Positions 41,253-52,193 are shown, numbered from the stretch's first letter. The stretch is DNA of 64,000 bases from Pseudomonadota bacterium (GCA_021805565.1 JAJZFA010000003.1:62001-126000); one strand, 5' to 3'. Made by a program: numbers and translations. Notes: generated by a model from the sequence alone, not told the origin.

Positions 41253-42212
41253 CTAGCGAGGCAACGAAAGTCGCTTGTCGTCCACCGTGGCGGTGTCGTC
41301 CAGATCGCGCGTGGCCCGCGACCAGCCGATCACCCAGTTCATGGTTTCCGGCCGGAACTCACAAACGGCGAGGTACCGGTCCAGCGTCGATAATGGCCGC
41401 AGCAACGGCAACATCGCCGGATCGCGCGGCCCTTCGCTGACGGTCTCGACAGTGTGGGTCGCGCCGAACCGTTGCGTCAGCATGGGCGTGATCGTGCGGT
41501 CGGCGAAATCATGGCATTCGACGATGGCGTCGCACGCCCGCAGTTCGCCAACCACCGCCTCGGTCAGCAGGTCGCGCTCGCCGCCCTCGCAATCCATTAC
41601 GATCAGCGGGCGCTCCGCCGCGTTGGACCGGACCAGTTCGACCAGCGTCGCGGCGGAACAAAGACCGCCGACGGCGACGCGGTTGCCGGTATCGTTGGCC
41701 GCGGCCGCCTCCCGGCAGATGGTCTGGGCGGCTTCGTCCAGGTCGAACGCGAAAACCCTGGCGCCCGGCAGCCGGCGTGCCAAACCAATCGCGTAATAGC
41801 CTTCCGCGCAGCCGACGTTGATCACCACCCCAGGTTGGCGGCGGATTGCTCGTTCGACAAAGGGAAATAACTCGGATTCATAGCAACGGAGTAATTTTGG
41901 GGCGGCATCGCCATCATGCCACGATGTCTTTGCCAGCAGCCGCATGCCGGCAAACGGGCCGGACAGGACAGTTTCGTTCGACTGTTGCCGCACCAGGGCA
42001 TCGATCTCGGCACGCCGGGCGCGCGCGGCGATGTTCAATATCCGATTGTTCGTGGCTTTGAAAAACGACTCCAAGAGTGCCCCCGCCCCTACCCAGGCAT
42101 TACGATTACGACGCTTTCGCCGGGTCTGAACAGACGCCCGGCAACCGTCCGGGCGTTCAGCGTTCGGCGACCCCGGTTCGGCGGTCCTGCCCACCAGACG
42201 GTAACAGGACAT
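41253..42212 (-). CDS. SAM-dependent (FkbM-like) methyltransferase
   Basis: GVVINVGCAEGYYAIGLARRLPGARVFAFDLD, LIVMDCEGGE; exact start uncertain. Confidence 0.65.
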   Translation of the reverse strand: MSCYRLVGRTAEPGSPNAERPDGCRASVQTRRKRRNRNAWVGAGALLESFFKATNNRILNIAARARRAEIDALVRQQSNETVLSGPFAGMRLLAKTSWHDGDAAPKLLRCYESELFPFVERAIRRQPGVVINVGCAEGYYAIGLARRLPGARVFAFDLDEAAQTICREAAAANDTGNRVAVGGLCSAATLVELVRSNAAERPLIVMDCEGGERDLLTEAVVGELRACDAIVECHDFADRTITPMLTQRFGATHTVETVSEGPRDPAMLPLLRPLSTLDRYLAVCEFRPETMNWVIGWSRATRDLDDTATVDDKRLSLPR

Positions 42213-42270
42213 GATCGGCCTGCCGCCGCGCGGTGCCCGTGGGTCTTTTTTTCATCGTCGTTTTATCGCT

Positions 42271-43497
42271 TCATACGGAACCATGGGCCAGCAAGGCAGT
42301 CACCATGTTCCCGACACCCATGGTTGCGGTCCATCGTTCGGCCGCCGCCGCCGCCCGATCGGCCAGCACATCGAAATCGGCCAGCGCACGCCGCGTGGCA
42401 TCGACGATCCCGGCCGGATCGTAGGTCGCGAACGCTGTCCCAGGGCCGCCATAGGCATCCAGCAGCCGCGACAGCGCGGTCCCGTCCGGCACCACGACCG
42501 GAATTCCGTTCGCCAGTGCCTCGGTCGCCACCGCGGAGTAAGACGCCACGAACCGCGCCGGCTCATACGGGCAGAGGATCAAATCGGATCGGTCCAGAAG
42601 GTCTTGCCACAGCGCCGGACCGGCGACTTCCTCATTCAATGTTATCCGCGATTCCACGGCGGCATGAGCGCGCATTTCCTGCTGAACCGTCGGCATGACA
42701 GCGGGCGCACCGTTATGGATCAGCAGCCCGATGTCCGGCTCGTGCGCCAGCAGCAACCGAGCGATCTGGGGCATTAGATGATAGCCCTTATCGGGACGCT
42801 GATGACCCAGCACCGAAACGACGACCGGGCGCCGGCCGGCTCGCGCAACCGGGGCGGTTTTGGCGAATTGCGGCAGCGGCAGAACCCCGACCGAACGCCC
42901 CAGCAGCACGGCATAGACGGCGGACGCGGACGTATCGAAGGTTGTCAGATGAAACCGAGCCATATCGGCTTCCAGCAGGTGGCTGGCGGCGTGCCGGTAG
43001 AACATGGCCCGCGGGTCGGTGCGGTAATCGCGCGTGCGCAACACGAATTTGCCCGCGTTGTCCCCCGATCCGAATTCCGGATCGACTCCTGGATCGGTGC
43101 CGAATTCCAGCACGACGCGTGGCCGCCGATCCGCCGGCAGCGCCTTCGTCCATTCGATCAGCGCCATGAACTGCGCGGGCTGAGCGGAATTGAGATAGAC
43201 GATATCGTCCGCGCCGATCCCCTGCATCCGGCCCAGATCCTCGGTCGTGGCCCGCACCGATGTCTCGAAGCAGTTCAGCCAGCCACACACCGGGTCGCCG
43301 TCGGTCTGCCAGTATGTATAGGCTCGGAACACCGGGATGGCCTGCAATTCCTGCCGCAGGTCTGGAATAATATCGGTGTGCGACAGCACCACCACCGTTA
43401 CGCCGCGCCGTACCAGTTCGGCCCGGATCGCCCGGCAAGAGTTCGCGTGGTGCCCCAGATTGTCGCGCAGACCGGGGTCCGCGTAGATAACCCGCAT
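42271..43497 (-). CDS. GT-B fold glycosyltransferase
   Basis: GHQRPDKGYHLMPQIARLLLAHEPDIGLLIHNGAPA...DLILCPYEPARFVASYSAVATEALANGIPVVVPDGT; start ATG 43497. Confidence 0.75.
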   Translation of the reverse strand: MRVIYADPGLRDNLGHHANSCRAIRAELVRRGVTVVVLSHTDIIPDLRQELQAIPVFRAYTYWQTDGDPVCGWLNCFETSVRATTEDLGRMQGIGADDIVYLNSAQPAQFMALIEWTKALPADRRPRVVLEFGTDPGVDPEFGSGDNAGKFVLRTRDYRTDPRAMFYRHAASHLLEADMARFHLTTFDTSASAVYAVLLGRSVGVLPLPQFAKTAPVARAGRRPVVVSVLGHQRPDKGYHLMPQIARLLLAHEPDIGLLIHNGAPAVMPTVQQEMRAHAAVESRITLNEEVAGPALWQDLLDRSDLILCPYEPARFVASYSAVATEALANGIPVVVPDGTALSRLLDAYGGPGTAFATYDPAGIVDATRRALADFDVLADRAAAAAERWTATMGVGNMVTALLAHGSV

Positions 43498-43502
43498 TAT
43501 CG

Positions 43503-44573
43503 TTACAGTCCCAGGATCGGTTCGAGCTGAGCGCGTCCTGCGATCAGCCAATCGTGGATGTCGCGCAAGATCGTGTCGATGCCGCGTTGCGGCTGCCATC
43601 CCGTGGCCTGTGTCACCGCGCTGTTATCGCTGACGTAATAGGGTATGTCGGCCGGCCGTGTTACGGCATCGCAACCGATGTCCAGCCGCCGGCCGGTCAG
43701 TTCGGCGCAGTGCCGGGTCAATTCGCGCAACGAAACACTGTTGCCCGCGCCGCCGCCCACGTTGAAAACGGCGCCATCCGACCGCGCCCAATCGGCGGTT
43801 TGCAGCATCGCCAGGGCGAACAAGTCGTCGATATGGAGAATGTCGCGCACCTGCACGCCGTCGCCGCCGAAACCGCTATAAGACAGGGCGCCGCCGAAGA
43901 GATGCCGAACCATCCAGAGCGCGACGAAACCTTGGTCCACTTTACCCATTTGCCAGGGACCGGCGATCACGCCGCAGCGATCGATCGCCGCGCGCAGCCC
44001 ATACATTGCCCGATATTCCTCGATCAGCAACTCCGCCGCGAGTTTGGTCGCGCCATATAACGACCGCGCACCGGTCAGGGGAAATGTCTCCGCGATACCG
44101 GCGGCAGACCAGCCCGGCCCGTTACTTTCGGCCAGCACCAGCCGGTCCCCCTCGCGGACCAGCGGCAGCGCGCGCAGCCCGGCGATGGGATAAACCCGGC
44201 TGCTGGACAAAAACAGCAGATCGCCGCCTGTCCGGCGCGCATGCTCCAGGCAGTTGATCAGACCGGTCAGGTTGGTGTTCACCAAATAATCCGGGCTTTG
44301 CCCATAGCCGGCATGGACGCTGGGTTCGGCCGAACATTCGACGATAAGGTCAGCCGGTCCGGCCGCATCCACATCGTCGCGCATACGCACGTCGCCGTGC
44401 AGGAACGTAACGCCGCCCGCGCGCAGGCGCGGCACGGCCAGTTCGCTGCCACGGCGCTTCAGGTTATCCAGAGCGACGACTTCGGCCGAGGGGAATTCCC
44501 GTTTCCAATTCAGCGCCAGATGGGACCCGACAAACCCGGCCCCGCCCGTGACCAGGATTTTGCGGTAAGCCAT
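43503..44573 (-). CDS. NAD-dependent epimerase/dehydratase (SDR)
   Basis: ILVTGGAGFVGSHLALNW, YGATKLAAELLIEEY, GGVNVGGGAGNSVSL-like sequence (FNVGGGAGNSVSLRELTRHC). Confidence 0.85.
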   Translation of the reverse strand: MAYRKILVTGGAGFVGSHLALNWKREFPSAEVVALDNLKRRGSELAVPRLRAGGVTFLHGDVRMRDDVDAAGPADLIVECSAEPSVHAGYGQSPDYLVNTNLTGLINCLEHARRTGGDLLFLSSSRVYPIAGLRALPLVREGDRLVLAESNGPGWSAAGIAETFPLTGARSLYGATKLAAELLIEEYRAMYGLRAAIDRCGVIAGPWQMGKVDQGFVALWMVRHLFGGALSYSGFGGDGVQVRDILHIDDLFALAMLQTADWARSDGAVFNVGGGAGNSVSLRELTRHCAELTGRRLDIGCDAVTRPADIPYYVSDNSAVTQATGWQPQRGIDTILRDIHDWLIAGRAQLEPILGL

Positions 44574-44576
44574 CGT

Positions 44577-45644
44577 TCAGTCCGTCCCCACTCTGGATCG
44601 CACGCCGTCATGGATGTCGGCCATCAGGCTTTGTATGTCATAGCGATAGTGCCATTCCGGATATTGCGCCTGGAACCTGCCGACATCGCTGATCCACCAG
44701 ATATGGTCGCCGGTCCGGTTGTCGTCGCCATAGACGATGTTCATGGGACGGCCGGTCAACGCCTCCGCCATGGCGATCGCCTCTCGCATCGAGCAGTTGG
44801 AATGGCGGCCGCCGCCGAGGTTGAACACCGCGCCGGAGGTTGGGCGTTGGAAAAAGGCCCAAAACGCCTCCGCCACGTCGCGAACGTGGATGTTGTCGCG
44901 GACTTGCTTCCCCTTGTAACCGAACACCGTATAAGGCCGGTTCGTGACCGCGCAGCGCATCAGATAGGCCAGAAATCCGTGCAGTTGCGCGCCGGAATGG
45001 CCCGGCCCGGTCAGGCAGCCACCGCGAAAACAGGCGGTTCGCATGCCGAAATACCGGCCGTATTCCTGCACCAACACGTCGGCCGCAACCTTGGACGCGC
45101 CGAACAGGCTGTGCAGGCAGGCGTCGATCGGCATGTCCTCGGGGAAGCCGCGTTCGGCCCAGACGTGATCGGGAGATAATTCGAACCGCGTTTCGATCTC
45201 GATCAGAGGCAAGTGGTTGGGACGGTCGCCATAGACCTTGTTTGTGCTCACGAACACAAATACCGCATCCGGCGCATATTTGCGGGTGGCTTCCAGCAAG
45301 GTCTGCGTGCCGTTGGCGTTGATGGTGAAATCGGCAACGGGATCGTTCGCCGCCCAATCATGCGACGGCTGCGCCGCGCAATGGACCACAACAGCGATAT
45401 CCCGGCCGAACCGCGCGAAGATGGCGTTGATGGCGGGGACGTCGCGAATATCGGCGGCATGGTGCGTGTATCCGGGGCGGGTTTCCAGCAGATCGGTCTG
45501 CCAGCGTGTGCTTGCCTCCGGCCCGAAGAACCTGCCGCGCATGTCGTTGTCGATGCCAACGACCGTCAGGCCGTTGTCCATGAACAAACGGGCGGTCTCC
45601 GATCCGACCAGACCGCCTGAACCCGTTATGATCGCTACCGACAC
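44577..45644 (-). CDS. CDP-paratose 2-epimerase-like NAD-dependent epimerase
   Basis: [75 protein letters not shown]; likely GTG start at 45644. Confidence 0.78.
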   Translation of the reverse strand: MSVAIITGSGGLVGSETARLFMDNGLTVVGIDNDMRGRFFGPEASTRWQTDLLETRPGYTHHAADIRDVPAINAIFARFGRDIAVVVHCAAQPSHDWAANDPVADFTINANGTQTLLEATRKYAPDAVFVFVSTNKVYGDRPNHLPLIEIETRFELSPDHVWAERGFPEDMPIDACLHSLFGASKVAADVLVQEYGRYFGMRTACFRGGCLTGPGHSGAQLHGFLAYLMRCAVTNRPYTVFGYKGKQVRDNIHVRDVAEAFWAFFQRPTSGAVFNLGGGRHSNCSMREAIAMAEALTGRPMNIVYGDDNRTGDHIWWISDVGRFQAQYPEWHYRYDIQSLMADIHDGVRSRVGTD

Positions 45645-45863
45645 CGCTTTTTGCCTTCCGTCCTCGCCGCGGCGGCGCACCGGCCGTCTCGATCCAAGCC
45701 CGAATCTATTTCATCCGGCGTGGGTTTGCAGCCCATTCGTGCGGGCACAACACGGTATTTTTCACTATATCGCGGCGGCCGGCCACGGTGCGCCCGTGCC
45801 GGGCGGTCTTCCCGTTAGCGCGCGGGTGATGTAAACGGCCCGCCACTGTAAGCCGGAGCCTGA

Positions 45864-46583
45864 ATGACCGCCCCGTTTTCCGCGGCCTCGCTGGGGCCGG
45901 ATACAACCCACGAGTTTGCCCCCCAGGGCGGGACTCCGCTGATCCTGGCACTGCCCAAGGGACGTATTTTGTCGGAATGCGGGCCGTTGCTGGCGCGCGC
46001 GGGCATCGTGCCGTCGCCCGATTATGCCGATGAGGACAGCCGCCGCCTGCGCTTTCCGACCAACGACCCGTCGCTTGACGTGGTGCGCGTGCGTCCGTTC
46101 GATGTCGCCACTTTCGTCGCCTTCGGGGCCGCGCATATCGGCATTTGCGGCGCCGACGTGCTGATGGAGTTCGATTATGCGGAGGTTTACGCCCCTCTGG
46201 ACCTGGGTATCGGCAAATGCCGTGTGTCGGTCGCCGAACCGCGGGAGACTGCCGGGACCGACGATCCATCGCGCTGGTCGCAGGTCCGGGTCGCGTCCAA
46301 ATACCCCAACATCGCGAGGCGCCATTACGCCAACCGGGGCATCCATGCCGAGGTGGTGCATCTGAACGGTGCCATGGAACTGGCGCCGGGCCTGGGCCTG
46401 AGCCGGGTGATCGTCGATCTGGTGCAAACCGGGTCCACGCTGATCGCCAACGGGTTGGTGGAAACCGAGGTAATCGCCGCCGTAACCAGCCGGCTGATCG
46501 TTAACCGGACAGCGCTGAAAACCCAGCCCGAAGCGGTGGGAGCCTGGATCGCCCGGTTCCGCTCGGCATTGGACGCGGCGTGA
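45864..46583 (+). CDS. hisG: ATP phosphoribosyltransferase, short form
   Basis: LILALPKGRILSECGPLLARAGI, DVATFVAFGAAHIGICGADVLME, VASKYPNIARRHYA, LVQTGSTLIANGLVE. Confidence 0.92.
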   Translation: MTAPFSAASLGPDTTHEFAPQGGTPLILALPKGRILSECGPLLARAGIVPSPDYADEDSRRLRFPTNDPSLDVVRVRPFDVATFVAFGAAHIGICGADVLMEFDYAEVYAPLDLGIGKCRVSVAEPRETAGTDDPSRWSQVRVASKYPNIARRHYANRGIHAEVVHLNGAMELAPGLGLSRVIVDLVQTGSTLIANGLVETEVIAAVTSRLIVNRTALKTQPEAVGAWIARFRSALDAA

Positions 46584-47107
46584 CCGCCCAGTAAACCGGA
46601 TCGTTCCGGGGTTCCGGGTGGCAGGATGTTCGCGGTATCAGGCGGACGATCCACCTTCGATGCATGGCTGCGTTATAAATCGCGGTAGGAACGCGCGTTA
46701 TTGCGCCCCCCGCCCGGCCCAAACCGGAGGGGCGGAAATCCCACATAGGGCTCCCATGTGGATGGCCTCTGGGATGCAAAAGCAAAATCGGGAAATCCGG
46801 CGGCTTCGAAACCCATCTGCCGGTTCGGACTTTCCCCATCCTCGGTTCGTTCGATGGTCTGCTCTCTTATCCTGGCATCGACGCGTGGCCGAGGTGGGGA
46901 CCGGCGGAACCCGCCCCGGTCGCCAGGCATTATCGTGGCCCATGGCGTGTAGGCCATCTCATTGTTCAATCGCGGCCGAAGCCACGTGGCGGCTCGGCCG
47001 CCATCGCCGCTTCCAGCAGCGCATGACCGTGCGAAGGGCGGCACGACCGGCCATTATCGCCCCGGCCCCCGCAAGCGCCAGTTCGCCGGCAGGGCCGACG
47101 CGGCGTT

Positions 47108-47225
47108 TAAGGCAACGCTGGCAAATAAATGCGTCGGGACGCCAGAAAATTTGCCCTATAAAACATTAGCTTAGAGCCTGCTCGACGCTGGCGTTTCTAG
47201 CGGTTATTGTCGAGCAAGTCCTAAG
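47108..47225 (+). repeat. dispersed two-hairpin repeat, family A copy 2 (most diverged)
   Basis: TAAGGCAACGCTGGCAAATAAATGCGTCGGGACGCCAGAAAATTTGCC...CTTAGAGCCTGCTCGAC...GTCGAGCAAGTCCTAAG; perfect arms TGCTCGAC/GTCGAGCA and CTTAG/CTAAG. Confidence 0.82.
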
Positions 47226-47357
47226 TTCGGCAATGTACTGCTGCATCGATTTGAAGACCGATCGCGGGCAGGGCTGGCCCGGCCCTCCCCACCCGTTCGC
47301 GGCTTCGCCATCGTCAGGCCCTTGCCCAGCATTCGGGGTGGCCGGCTTGCGGTGGCT

Positions 47358-48020
47358 CTAATCGCGCTCGGCAAGCTGCCTGAACGCCGCCGCCAGCAGT
47401 TCCGCACCCGGATCGGCCAGCCACACCGCGGGATGATCCACAGCCTCGGCGAGTTGCTGGCGGTATTGATCGCGCGGAATTTCAGCGGCGCCAAACCGGG
47501 TTAGATGCGCGGTAACAAACTGCGTATCCAGCAGCCGGAACCCACCCAGCCGCAAGCGGGCGACCAGATGCACCAGCGCGACCTTGGACGCATCGCGGGC
47601 AAAACTGAACATGCTCTCGCCGAAGAACGCGCCACCCAGGACAACGCCGTACAGCCCGCCGACCAGCGTGCCATCCTGCCAGGTCTCGACCGAATGGGCG
47701 TGGCCCATGTGGAATAGATCGGTAAACAGACGCTCGATCCGGGGGTTGATCCAGGTATCGGTCCGGCCGGGCAGCGGCGTGGCACAGCCGGCGATGGTGC
47801 CCGGGAAGTTGCGATCGGCGGTGACGGCGAAACTGCCCCCCAGAACCGTGCGCAGCAGGCGGCGCGGCAGGTGAAACCCGTCCAGCGGCAGAACCCCGCG
47901 CTTGACCGGGTCGAGCCAGAATAGTTTGTCGCCGGCCCGCCCTTCCGCCATCGGGAACAACCCGTGCCGGTAAGCGCGCAACACAAGGTCCGCCGTGACT
48001 TCCACCGAACGCCGGGACAT
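47358..48020 (-). CDS. aat: leucyl/phenylalanyl-tRNA--protein transferase
   Basis: [80 protein letters not shown]. Confidence 0.92.
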   Translation of the reverse strand: MSRRSVEVTADLVLRAYRHGLFPMAEGRAGDKLFWLDPVKRGVLPLDGFHLPRRLLRTVLGGSFAVTADRNFPGTIAGCATPLPGRTDTWINPRIERLFTDLFHMGHAHSVETWQDGTLVGGLYGVVLGGAFFGESMFSFARDASKVALVHLVARLRLGGFRLLDTQFVTAHLTRFGAAEIPRDQYRQQLAEAVDHPAVWLADPGAELLAAAFRQLAERD

Positions 48021-48065
48021 GATGCTATAGTGCTGCGTTGACCGGCCGATGGGAAGGGCGAACCG

Positions 48066-48473
48066 ATGCTGACGATCCGGCATATCGATCATCTGGTGCT
48101 GCGGGTGACGGACCTGCGGGCCATGATGGACTTCTATAGCGATGTGCTTGGCTGTCCGGTGGAAAAGGTCCAGCCGGACCTGGGGCTGTATCAGTTGCGG
48201 GCGGGCAGCGCGCTGATCGACCTGGTACCCGTCGATGGCAAACTCGGCGCGCAAGGCGGTGCCGCACCCGGTGCCGGGGGCCGCAACGTCGATCATTTCT
48301 GCCTGCGGGTCGAACCGTTCGACGCCGATGCCATTATCGCCCATTTGCGCGCATCCGGCGCCGATCCATCCCCGGTCGCGTCCCGATATGGCGCCGACGG
48401 CCAGGGTCCGTCGATCTACGTGACGGACCCCGAGGGCAACGTCGTCGAACTCAAGGGGCCGCCGGACCCGTAG
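48066..48473 (+). CDS. VOC (glyoxalase) family protein
   Basis: [26 protein letters not shown]...[11 protein letters not shown]...[17 protein letters not shown]. Confidence 0.88.
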   Translation: MLTIRHIDHLVLRVTDLRAMMDFYSDVLGCPVEKVQPDLGLYQLRAGSALIDLVPVDGKLGAQGGAAPGAGGRNVDHFCLRVEPFDADAIIAHLRASGADPSPVASRYGADGQGPSIYVTDPEGNVVELKGPPDP

Positions 48474-49242
48474 CACGGGCCGGGGCGCGATCGGCCGGCT
48501 TTACCGATCCAGCCGGTTTGGCGTCCGGCGCAGGCCCGGCCGTCCCATTCGGCGGCAAGATGGTCGCGGACGATGACCCATCCAAGGCCGCCGCGACGGG
48601 CGCGGCAACAGCCGGCATCGCCGCCGGGGCGATCGTGGCGGCATTTCCGGGCGTGCCAGCGGGGCCATCGGCGGGCGCAGCGGTATCCCCGGCCGCACCG
48701 GGCGTGGCGCCGGGTGAGGCCGAACCGGGAGCCGGTCTGGCAGCATCCGCCGGTTTCGGCTGCGCCAAAGGCGGCACTGTGTAATCCGGCACGACACGCG
48801 CCTGGGTTCCCCCGATCACCAGCACGTTTTCTCCCAGCGCAAGCGGGGTCTTGTCGCGCTGCGTCACGCTGACCAGATCGCCGTTCGTCTTGCGGACGAT
48901 ATATTCGAAGGCGGCGGTGTCGGCCGTCATGTGCTCAACCGCCGATCCGCCGAGGCCGCCGACAAGCGCCCCGCCCAGCGACGTGAACGCCGCGGCGGCA
49001 CCCGTGGCAACCTGCGAGCCAACAATTCCGCCGGCCGCCGCACCGGTCACCGTGCCCACCGTACCGGTGGCGCTGACACCCACGGGCCGGACACCCGCAA
49101 TTACCCCCTGCTCGACCTTGTTCGCCTGCTGGGCCGCATTGCTCGCATACGTATTAGGCGAATAGCTCGGTGCGCATCCGGCCAACCCAGCCAGAACCAG
49201 CGCGGAAACCGCAAAACGAACTGTCAAACCGCAACTCTCCAT
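48451..49242 (-). CDS. glycine-zipper outer-membrane lipoprotein (SlyB-like) with Ala/Pro-rich tail
   Basis: Lipobox [45 protein letters not shown], then low-complexity A/P/G C-terminus; start ATG 49242. Confidence 0.75.
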   Translation of the reverse strand: MESCGLTVRFAVSALVLAGLAGCAPSYSPNTYASNAAQQANKVEQGVIAGVRPVGVSATGTVGTVTGAAAGGIVGSQVATGAAAAFTSLGGALVGGLGGSAVEHMTADTAAFEYIVRKTNGDLVSVTQRDKTPLALGENVLVIGGTQARVVPDYTVPPLAQPKPADAARPAPGSASPGATPGAAGDTAAPADGPAGTPGNAATIAPAAMPAVAAPVAAALDGSSSATILPPNGTAGPAPDAKPAGSVKPADRAPARATGPAAP

Positions 49243-49348
49243 CGATTGCGAGCGTGTGGTAGCCGATGATGCCGGGAAAGTCACAGGTCTTTGGCGCATG
49301 GCCGGGCGGACTCTTCACCATGGGCGATTCGCGGACTACCATATCCAA

Positions 49349-51052
49349 ATGACCGAAAATCCTTCCAAACACGGCCTCGCGCGCAATACCGCCAATTATG
49401 GCGACAAGGATTTCGCGCTGTATCTGCGGCGATCCTTCGCCAAATCGATGGGTTATTCGCAAGCCATGCTGGATCGCCCGGTTGTCGGCATCGCCGATAC
49501 CGGATCGGCCTATAACAACTGCCACCGCACCATGCCGGAACTGATCGAGGCGGTGAAACGCGGTGTGCTGGGCGCGGGCGGGCTGCCGATGCCGTTCCCG
49601 ACGATATCGCTGTGCGAGCCGTCGCTGTTTCCCACCTCGATGCACTACCGCAACCTCGCCGCGCTGGACACCGAGGCGATGCTGACGGCGCAGCCGATGG
49701 ACGCGGCGGTGCTGATCGGCGGCTGCGACAAAACCGTGCCGGCCCAGTTGATGGCGGCGGTGTCGGCGGATGTACCGAGCGTGCAACTGGTGACCGGTCC
49801 GATGCTGGCGACCCCGTTTCAGGGGGAACGGCTGTCGGCCTGCACCGATTGCCGCCGATACTGGGCGCAGTATCGCGCGGGCACCGTCAGCGGGGAGCGG
49901 ATCGGCGAACTGGAGGGCCGGCTGGCGACCACCGCCGGAACCTGCGGCGTGATGGGAACCGCATCCACCATGGCCTGCATCGGCGAGGCGCTGGGCATGA
50001 TTCCGCTGGGCCATGGGACCATCCCGGCGGTGCACGCGGACCGGCTGCGCGCGGCGGAAGAAGCCGGAGCGCTAGCCGTGCGCCTGATCGCGAATCCTGT
50101 CCGCCCCAGTCAGATCATAACCGCGCATAGCGTCGAGAACGCGCTGCGCGTGCTGTTGGCGCTGGGCGGGTCCACCAACGCGCTGATCCACCTGACCGCC
50201 ATCGCCGGACGGGCCGGTGTGCCGATCGATTTACGGGCGCTGAACGCATTGTCCGATTCCACCCCGGTTCTGGTCGATCTCAAGCCGACGGGGGACGGCT
50301 ATATGGAGGATTTCCATGCCGCCGGCGGCATGCCGGCGCTGCTGTGGGAACTGCGCGACCTGCTGCATATGGACACGATCGGCGTGACCGGCGGGTCGCT
50401 GGGCGAACGCCTGACAGAGCCCGCATTCGTGGACCGGCGGTATATTCGGGAGCGTTCCAAACCGGTATCGCCGGTGGGCGGAATCGTGTCGTTGTTCGGG
50501 TCCTTGGCGCCGCGCGGTGCGATCCTGAAACGCAGCGCCGCCACCGAATCGCTGTTCGAAACGCAAGCCCGCGCGGTGGTGTTCGACGGGCTGGAAGACC
50601 TCGCCAACCGGATCGACGATCCCGCGCTGGATGTGACCGCGGACGATATCCTGGTGCTGAAAAATGCCGGATCGCTCACCCCGGCCGGGATGCCGGAAGC
50701 TGGCTATCTGCCGATTCCGTCGCGCCTCGCGCGAGCCGGGGTGAAGGACATGGTGCGCATGAGCGATTGCCGCATGTCCGGCACCGCATTCGGCACCATC
50801 GTGCTGCATATTACGCCGGAAGCCGCGGCGGGCGGCCCGTTGGCCCTGGTGGAAAGCGGCGACCGCATACGGCTGTCGGTGAAGGACCGCTCGCTGGATC
50901 TGCTTGTGCCAGAGGCCGAACTGGCGCGGCGGCGGGCCTTGTGGGCGCCGCCGGCTAAACCGAAGCGCGGCTGGGACCGGCTGATCGCCGATCAGGTTCT
51001 GCAGGCGGACGAAGGGTGCGATCTGGCGGTGCTGCGCGCCGGGGGCCAATGA
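49349..51052 (+). CDS. IlvD/Edd family dehydratase
   Basis: IADTGSAYNNCHRTMPEL, GGCDKTVPAQLM, TAGTCGVMGTASTMAC, GGSTNALIHLTAIAGRAG, MSDCRMSGTAFGTIVLHI. Substrate not assignable. Confidence 0.87.
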   Translation: MTENPSKHGLARNTANYGDKDFALYLRRSFAKSMGYSQAMLDRPVVGIADTGSAYNNCHRTMPELIEAVKRGVLGAGGLPMPFPTISLCEPSLFPTSMHYRNLAALDTEAMLTAQPMDAAVLIGGCDKTVPAQLMAAVSADVPSVQLVTGPMLATPFQGERLSACTDCRRYWAQYRAGTVSGERIGELEGRLATTAGTCGVMGTASTMACIGEALGMIPLGHGTIPAVHADRLRAAEEAGALAVRLIANPVRPSQIITAHSVENALRVLLALGGSTNALIHLTAIAGRAGVPIDLRALNALSDSTPVLVDLKPTGDGYMEDFHAAGGMPALLWELRDLLHMDTIGVTGGSLGERLTEPAFVDRRYIRERSKPVSPVGGIVSLFGSLAPRGAILKRSAATESLFETQARAVVFDGLEDLANRIDDPALDVTADDILVLKNAGSLTPAGMPEAGYLPIPSRLARAGVKDMVRMSDCRMSGTAFGTIVLHITPEAAAGGPLALVESGDRIRLSVKDRSLDLLVPEAELARRRALWAPPAKPKRGWDRLIADQVLQADEGCDLAVLRAGGQ

Positions 51053-51117
51053 ACAGCAAGGATCGCGGGCCGGCGAGACCGCGAATAGCCCAACCCGCCG
51101 ATTGACCGGCTTCACAC

Positions 51118-51846
51118 ATGCCAACACAGGAATACCCTGCGATGTTGCTGCGCGACCGAATTTATACGTCGATCCGCGAGTCGATTTTAAGCGGCGAATT
51201 CCTGCCTGGGATCGAACTTCGCGAGCAGTACCTGGCGGAGCGTTTTCGCGTCAGCCGGTCGCCAGTCCGCGATTCCCTGTTGCGGTTGGAGCAGGAAAAT
51301 CTGGTCACCGTGCTTCCCCGCCGGGGTTATCTGGTCAACCCGATATCGATCGCCGACGTGGACAACATGTTCGCGCTACGCCTGCTGATCGAGCCGGCGT
51401 GTGCGGCCGCGGCAGCCCATCGCGACGATACAGCAGCGCGCGGTCTCGACCGCTTCCGCGACTATGCCGGCGATCGCCGGATCCAGGCGGACTTCTGCGA
51501 CCATAATCTGGAATTTCACCGAGCGGTCGCGGACCTGTCGGGCAATTCCCGTCTGGCCCGGGTGGCGCACGATCTGGCGGAGCAATTCGACCGCCTGGTG
51601 CGGATAAGTATCGATCGTCACAGGACAATCGATACGCGTATGCTGACGGAGGAGCACGTTGGTATTATCGATGCAATTCAGGCCCATGACGCTGGCGCCG
51701 CGGCGCGGCTTTCCACGTCGCATGCAATAGGCGGACGAGCGCGGATGATCGGGTTGCTGGGCGAAATCGCTGGCAAGGGGGGCAATCTCCACGGCCGGGA
51801 CCCCGGCGATGGCGGGCAGACGCCGCGGCCGGCGGTGGTTCCATGA
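51118..51846 (+). CDS. GntR (FadR/FCD) family transcriptional regulator
   Basis: Winged-helix IYTSIRESILSGEFLPGIELREQYLAERFRVSRSPVRDSLLRLEQENLVTVLPRRGYLV plus FCD-like C-terminus; start could be 51142. Confidence 0.85.
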   Translation: MPTQEYPAMLLRDRIYTSIRESILSGEFLPGIELREQYLAERFRVSRSPVRDSLLRLEQENLVTVLPRRGYLVNPISIADVDNMFALRLLIEPACAAAAAHRDDTAARGLDRFRDYAGDRRIQADFCDHNLEFHRAVADLSGNSRLARVAHDLAEQFDRLVRISIDRHRTIDTRMLTEEHVGIIDAIQAHDAGAAARLSTSHAIGGRARMIGLLGEIAGKGGNLHGRDPGDGGQTPRPAVVP

Positions 51847-52031
51847 GACGGCGCGGACTCTGTTTACCCACGCTGGATACAATTTGGACGAACACGATTT
51901 TACGGTACGCGGTCGTGTGACCGCCAGCAACCGATGCCGATGCGTTGCGCCAAGTGTGCTCTTGAACCGGATCGTCGCGCGGTTTAATAGCAATGCCGTT
52001 ATGTATGGGCTTCAGGCGAAGGACTTTTCCG

Positions 52032-52193
52032 ATGTGCGGCCGTCTCGCGATCATCCTGTTCAATGTTGCCTTGCTGGCAGCCACGGCCATTTCGCTGTCG
52101 GCCTGCAATACCGCCGCCGGCGCGGGCCAGGATGTCAGCGCCGTCGGGCATGCGGTGACGAATTCCGCCGAGAAGATTAAGTCCGGCCTTTAA
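52032..52193 (+). CDS. entericidin A/B-like small lipoprotein
   Basis: 53-aa peptide with lipobox LSAC (ALLAATAISLSACNTAAGAGQDVSAVGHAVTNSAEKI). Confidence 0.75.
   Translation: MCGRLAIILFNVALLAATAISLSACNTAAGAGQDVSAVGHAVTNSAEKIKSGL

Noticed and set aside
46673-47044. RNase P-like GGAAAGTCC string on the minus strand
   Set aside because: Only a short match to the conserved region; other rnpB landmarks (ACAGAAA..., GGTAAGAGC) are absent.
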